This document shows positions 60,582-64,000 of a stretch of 64,000 nt of DNA, in pieces. Under the pieces are notes generated by a model that saw only the letters and a list, made by a program, of their open reading frames with translations, had not been told where the DNA came from and did not search any database. The DNA is from Gymnodinialimonas phycosphaerae (GTDB lineage: Bacteria; Pseudomonadota; Alphaproteobacteria; Rhodobacterales; Rhodobacteraceae): positions 3,500,001-3,564,000 of the forward strand of contig NZ_JAIMBW010000001.1 in assembly GCF_019195455.1 (NCBI RefSeq), given 5' to 3'. Both the position numbers and the translations under genes were made by a program. Every line of letters begins with the position of its first letter. The stretch's first letter is position 1.

Positions 60582-61435
60582 ACGCGGGCAGAGCCAAGGG
60601 CCGCAAGGCCTGCGCCACCCGCGATGAGGGTGGCCGCAATAATCAAGTTGGGTGATGCGCTTGCGACGCCCACGATGACCAAGATAAGCGTCGACAACAG
60701 CGGCGCCGCGTAGCTGGCCACACCCAACACCTGGATGTCGCCAGCCTTCACGCCCAAATCCCATACATAAAATGCAAGGCCCACGGGCCCGATCCCGAGG
60801 GCGACGATGGCAGCCCAAGGCAATGCGCCGTCTGGCCATACGGTTGTTTCCAGCGCCAGATGCGCCGGGACCGAGAGAACGGCTGTAGCGACGCAGAACA
60901 CCGCGACGGTTTCGGTCGGCATGCGGCCCAGGTGCCGGGAAATCACCGAGTAGCTGGACCACGTCAGCGCGCAGAGCCCTGCCAGGGCGAGGCCTATGCC
61001 ACCTGAAAACCCCTCGGCCCCCGGCGCTACGATCAGCGCGGCGCCCGCAAAAGCCGTGAGCGCACCCAGAATGTGCAATGGCCCCAGACGCTCACCGGGT
61101 AGGAGGCCCGAGAACAAGACAATGAACAGGGGCCAGAGGTACGCGATGAGGCTGGCCTCGGCCGGGGGCGCAAGGCGTAGCGCGCTGAAATAGAGGGCGT
61201 GATAGCCGAATAGGCCGACCGTGCCAAAGACGTAGACGCGTAGCGGCACGGCACGCAATTTGGGCCAGCCGCCAGTCAGCGTCACCCAGACAAGGCCGAT
61301 GGTGCCGCCAATCGCAAAGGTCATCGCGTTCAACTGGAACGGCGGAACCGGGGCAGAGCCGATGGTAAACAACGCCAGAAGCGCCCAGAGGAGGACGGCA
61401 ATGAAACCGATGGCCGTGGCGCGTGTGCGGGTCAT
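60560..61435 (-). CDS. DMT-superfamily exporter (YddG/EamA-like)
   Basis: The 291-residue protein has ten membrane helices in two EamA repeats. It resembles the YddG aromatic amino acid exporter group: IGFIAVLLWALLALFTIGS near the start, FSALRLAPPAEASLIAYLWPLFIVLFSGLL, TWSSYSVISRHLGRMP and GPVGLAFYVWDLGVKAGDIQVLGVASYAAPLLSTLILV. Substrate not proven. It lies downstream of phbB but beyond a terminator-like hairpin. Confidence 0.85.
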   Translation of the reverse strand: MTRTRATAIGFIAVLLWALLALFTIGSAPVPPFQLNAMTFAIGGTIGLVWVTLTGGWPKLRAVPLRVYVFGTVGLFGYHALYFSALRLAPPAEASLIAYLWPLFIVLFSGLLPGERLGPLHILGALTAFAGAALIVAPGAEGFSGGIGLALAGLCALTWSSYSVISRHLGRMPTETVAVFCVATAVLSVPAHLALETTVWPDGALPWAAIVALGIGPVGLAFYVWDLGVKAGDIQVLGVASYAAPLLSTLILVIVGVASASPNLIIAATLIAGGAGLAALGSARVQRSAQR

Positions 61436-61490
61436 GAACGCCGTTTAGATCGTTCAACAGGCGAAGGAAAGCGGCGTGCGCAACGCAAAC

Positions 61491-61513
61491 GGCCCCCGCG
61501 CTTGGCAGGGGCC
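61491..61513 (-). terminator. GC hairpin after phbB
   Basis: GGCCCC at 61491-61496 pairs with GGGGCC at 61508-61513, with only a short T run on the minus strand. It sits 21 bp past the phbB stop and before the DMT gene, so it probably ends phbB transcripts. Confidence 0.45.
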
Positions 61514-61533
61514 TTTCGAAACTGTGAAGCGGT

Positions 61534-62256
61534 TCAGACGAAGAACTGCGCGCCGTTGGCAGAGATCGTGGAGCCGTTGATGAAGCCGCTATCGTCAGAG
61601 GCAAGGAAGCACACGCAGCGCGCGATTTCCTCGGGCTCACCCAAACGGCCTGCGGGGATCTGACCGATGATCGACTCGCGCACCTTCTCGGGCACCGCCA
61701 TGACCATTTCGGTGGCGATGTAGCCGGGGCAGATGGCGTTGGCGGTGATGCCGGCGCGGGCGCCTTCCTGCGCCAGAGATTTGATGATGCCCAGATCGCC
61801 CGCCTTCGTTGCGGCGTAGTTCACTTGCGCGAACTGGCCCTTCTGGCCGTTGATCGAAGAGATCACGATGACACGGCCGAACTTGCGGTCCCGCATGCCG
61901 GGCCAGATCGGGTGGACGGTGTTGAAGACACCGGTGAGGTTGGTGTCGATAACCTCCTGCCACTGCTGGGGCGTCATCTTGTGGAACGGCGCGTCGCGGG
62001 TGATGCCCGCGTTGGCGACAACCACTTCGATCGGGCCGAGGTCCGCTTCGACCTGTTCGATGCCCGCCTTGGAGCTGTCGTAATCGGCCACGTTCCACTT
62101 GTAGGTCTTGATGCCGGTTTCGTCGGTGAACTTCTTCGCGGCTTCATCGTTGCCCGCGTAGGTGGCGGCGACGGTGTAGCCGTCCGCTTGCAGGGCCTTG
62201 GAAATGGCCTCGCCAATGCCTCGGCTGCCGCCGGTGACCAGTGCGACTCGTCCCAT
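61534..62256 (-). CDS. phbB: Acetoacetyl-CoA reductase
   Basis: NADPH-dependent reduction of acetoacetyl-CoA to (R)-3-hydroxybutyryl-CoA, for polyhydroxybutyrate and the ethylmalonyl-CoA pathway. The 240-residue SDR protein has VALVTGGSRGIGEAIS at the N-terminus, ANAGITRDAPFHKM, the catalytic triad Ser in VISSINGQKGQFAQ and Tyr-Lys in VNYAATKAG, and the C-terminal GSTISANGAQFFV. ATG 62256 has AAGGAGAG upstream. It is downstream of phbA but a terminator lies between them. Confidence 0.95.
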   Translation of the reverse strand: MGRVALVTGGSRGIGEAISKALQADGYTVAATYAGNDEAAKKFTDETGIKTYKWNVADYDSSKAGIEQVEADLGPIEVVVANAGITRDAPFHKMTPQQWQEVIDTNLTGVFNTVHPIWPGMRDRKFGRVIVISSINGQKGQFAQVNYAATKAGDLGIIKSLAQEGARAGITANAICPGYIATEMVMAVPEKVRESIIGQIPAGRLGEPEEIARCVCFLASDDSGFINGSTISANGAQFFV

Positions 62257-62290
62257 GTCTCTCTCCTTATGGTGCTTAACTTTGTTAGAA

Positions 62291-62326
62291 AAATAAAAAG
62301 CCGCACGCAACTTTATTGCGCACGGC
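62291..62326 (-). terminator. Terminator/attenuator between phbA and phbB
   Basis: On the minus strand GCCGTGCGCAA (62326-62316) pairs with TTGCGTGCGGC (62310-62300) around a 5-base loop, allowing two G-T pairs, and is followed by TTTTTATTTTT (62299-62289). It lies 18 bp past the phbA stop and 35 bp before the phbB start, so it should reduce readthrough into phbB. Confidence 0.85.
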
Positions 62327-62343
62327 CTTCAATTTAGGTGTGA

Positions 62344-63519
62344 TCAGTCCCGCTCGACGCAGAGGGCGACACCCATGCCGCCACCGATGCACAGCGTGGC
62401 GAGGCCTTTTTTGGCGTCGCGGCGCTGCATTTCGAACAGCAGCGTGTTCAGAACGCGGCAGCCGGAAGCGCCGATGGGGTGGCCGATGGCGATGGCGCCG
62501 CCGTTCACGTTCACGATGGCCGGATCCCAGCCCATGTCCTTGTTCACGGCGCAGGCTTGCGCGGCGAAGGCTTCGTTCGCTTCCACGAGGTCCAGATCAT
62601 CGACTGTCCAACCGGCTTTTTCCAGCGCCTTGCGGGACGCATAGATCGGGCCCACACCCATGATCGACGGGTCGAGGCCCGCGGTCGCGTAGGAGGCGAT
62701 GCGCGCCAGCGGCTTGATCCCGCGCTTCTCGGCGTCATCGGCGGACATCAGCAGGGTGGCGGCAGCGCCGTCATTCAGGCCCGAGGCGTTGGCGGCGGTG
62801 ACAGAGCCGTCCTTGGTGAAAGCGGGGCGCAGTTTCTGCATCGCTTCCATCGTGGCACCGTGGCGGATGTATTCGTCCTGATCGACGGTGATGTCGCCCT
62901 TGCGGTTGGGCACGATCACCGAGCAGATCTCATCCACGAACTTGCCGGCCTTCTGGGCCGCTTCGGCCTTGTTTTGCGAGGCGACGGCGAATTCGTCCTG
63001 CTGTTCGCGGGAAATCTGCCATTTCTCGGCCACGTTCTCGGCGGTCTGACCCATGTGGTAGCCGTTGAAGGCGTCCCACAGGCCATCGCGGATCATCGTG
63101 TCGATATACTTCATGTCGCCCATCTTCTGGCCCGCGCGCAGCATGGCGGCGTGGGGGGACATGGACATGTTTTCCTGACCACCGGCGATAACGATCGAGG
63201 CATCGCCCAACATGATGTGCTGTGCGCCAAGGGCCACGGCACGCAGGCCGGAGCCGCAGACCTGGTTGATCGACCAGGCGGCGGATTCTTGCGGCAGGCC
63301 CGCGTTGATGTGGGCCTGGCGGGCCGGGTTCTGGCCCTGGGCGGCGGTGAGGACTTGGCCAAGGATCGTCTCGGACACGTCGGCCTTGTCGATACCGGCG
63401 CGCTCCACCACGGCTTCGATCACGGTTTTGCCGAGGTCATGGGCGGCGGTGTTGGCGAAAGAGCCGAGGAAGCTGCCAACCGGCGTGCGGGCGGCAGAAG
63501 CGATGACGACATTGGTCAT
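62344..63519 (-). CDS. phbA: Acetyl-CoA acetyltransferase (beta-ketothiolase)
   Basis: Condenses two acetyl-CoA to acetoacetyl-CoA. The 391-residue thiolase has the nucleophile Cys in [16 protein letters not shown] near residue 88, [12 protein letters not shown], the His in [16 protein letters not shown] near residue 348 and the C-terminal Cys in [38 protein letters not shown] is the family start, with AAGGACTTCCC before ATG 63519. It starts the phbA-phbB pair. Confidence 0.96.
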   Translation of the reverse strand: MTNVVIASAARTPVGSFLGSFANTAAHDLGKTVIEAVVERAGIDKADVSETILGQVLTAAQGQNPARQAHINAGLPQESAAWSINQVCGSGLRAVALGAQHIMLGDASIVIAGGQENMSMSPHAAMLRAGQKMGDMKYIDTMIRDGLWDAFNGYHMGQTAENVAEKWQISREQQDEFAVASQNKAEAAQKAGKFVDEICSVIVPNRKGDITVDQDEYIRHGATMEAMQKLRPAFTKDGSVTAANASGLNDGAAATLLMSADDAEKRGIKPLARIASYATAGLDPSIMGVGPIYASRKALEKAGWTVDDLDLVEANEAFAAQACAVNKDMGWDPAIVNVNGGAIAIGHPIGASGCRVLNTLLFEMQRRDAKKGLATLCIGGGMGVALCVERD

Positions 63520-63704
63520 GGGAAGTCCTTTCCTGTGCGCGCCGGGGGTCATGCAAGGCGTCCGACGCAGCGTATGAATTGCGCAGGTGATAGTGTGCAC
63601 GACACGTATAATTCAACGGACACGGTGTCTCAGGTAAGGATGAGGTGGCGGATATGCGCCTGCAGCATGGATCTTGACGCAGCGGAAGGTAGAGGCCGCA
63701 GTGT
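63520..63704. other. Promoter region of phbA and 3' flank of EAL gene
   Basis: About 185 bp between the phbA start and the EAL gene end, both read on the minus strand. It should hold the phbA promoter and the terminator of the EAL gene, but I see no clear -35/-10 pair and no hairpin with a T tract. Confidence 0.3.
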
Positions 63705-64000
63705 TCAGGCGCTGCGGACGATCTGGTTGGTATCCACGTCGGGCAATTTCATCGACGGGGCGCCGTAGTAGTAGCCTTGCAGGCAATCGACACCGGCGGC
63801 GGCAAGCCATTGCGCCTCTTCCGCGGTTTCGACCGATTCCGACACAACAAGCATGTCGAAATGCCGGGCGAGGCCGATGAGGGCTTCGGACAGGACTTGA
63901 TTGTCCGCATCTTCGGAAATGTTGCGCGTGAACTGACCGTCGATTTTCAGGATGTCGAAGTAGAACGTCTTGAAGTGGCGGAAGGCCGTATACCCCGCGC
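63705..64000 (-). CDS. EAL-domain protein, C-terminal part, 5' end outside window
   Basis: The last 98 codons are in the window. Motifs are those of the second half of an EAL (c-di-GMP phosphodiesterase) domain: DILKIDGQFTRN with the metal-site Asp, then VVSESVETAEEAQWLAAAGVDCLQGYYYGAPS, where Glu of ESVE corresponds to the usual AEGVE. AEG is changed to SES, so catalytic competence is uncertain. The rest of the protein, including any sensor or GGDEF domain, is beyond 64000. Confidence 0.85.
   Translation of the reverse strand, partial: AGYTAFRHFKTFYFDILKIDGQFTRNISEDADNQVLSEALIGLARHFDMLVVSESVETAEEAQWLAAAGVDCLQGYYYGAPSMKLPDVDTNQIVRSA

Noticed and set aside
15444..64000. Prophage, genomic island or defence system
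   Set aside because: No integrase, transposase, phage structural gene or known defence gene was seen, and gene order is dense and housekeeping throughout.

Overview
The window is GC-rich, densely packed bacterial chromosome from an alphaproteobacterium, most likely Rhodobacterales (Roseobacter/Rhodobacteraceae). The gene content supports this: an Mcl1-type malyl-CoA lyase, phbA/phbB, alanine dehydrogenase beside a divergent Lrp regulator, a DUF4175/TIGR02302 protein next to lysA, an ftsEX-plsC block, three tandem def genes near fmt, and DUF1127, DUF1244 and DUF465 small proteins. Nearly all of it is housekeeping or metabolic. I saw no insertion sequence, prophage, CRISPR array, rRNA or tRNA gene.

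Layout. 1-8 kb: the end of a membrane protein, mlaA-mlaC (reverse), a type I secretion ATPase/adaptor pair, and a RidA-GDPD-GNAT-pterin dehydratase run. 8-17 kb: peroxiredoxin, ferredoxin-reductase-like flavoprotein, rsmD, HAD phosphatase, recQ, yaaA, DUF1244, N-formylglutamate amidohydrolase and pyk. 17-21.4 kb is the most irregular part. It holds a BLUF photoreceptor gene with an in-frame amber codon, and two copies of a reverse-strand pair (OmpA-domain membrane protein plus small membrane/coiled-coil protein) on either side of rpmI-rplT. One OmpA copy is frameshifted. 21.9-26.4 kb: pheS, an orphan PemK/MazF-like gene, a terminator, pheT and ytoQ. 26.5-34.9 kb: GST, mscL, an MsrQ-like gene, ald/lrp, azlCD, mobA with two overlapping genes, and a PatB-type lyase.

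35-38.8 kb: three overlapping peptide deformylase paralogues, the third apparently catalytically dead, then an ArsR-type regulator divergent from a DUF1127 gene with a perfect 20-bp palindrome between them, then fmt. 38.9-46.8 kb: mcl1, a 5TM protein with a degenerate GGDEF-like domain, accA, a CIA30 protein, a PPOX flavoprotein, plsC-ftsX-ftsE and a zinc-ribbon membrane protein. 46.9-64 kb: the TIGR02302 protein, lysA, quinone oxidoreductase, ETF-QO, a TPR protein, ispE, polyprenyl diphosphate synthase, a TrmN6-like methyltransferase, a GcvA-like LysR regulator, three very small ORFs, a DMT exporter, phbB-phbA, and the end of an EAL-domain gene.

How they work together. phbA/phbB and mcl1 are steps of acetyl-CoA assimilation by the ethylmalonyl-CoA pathway, and phbA/phbB also serve polyhydroxybutyrate synthesis. 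accA and plsC feed fatty acid and phospholipid synthesis, and mlaA/mlaC handle lipid asymmetry. ispE and the polyprenyl synthase make isoprenoid and quinone tails, and ETF-QO reduces the quinone. def and fmt act at the two ends of N-formyl-methionine metabolism. The strongest leads for new biology are the duplicated OmpA/coiled-coil pair, the split BLUF gene, the pseudo-deformylase and the palindrome-controlled DUF1127 gene. I found no clear new defence or mobile system.
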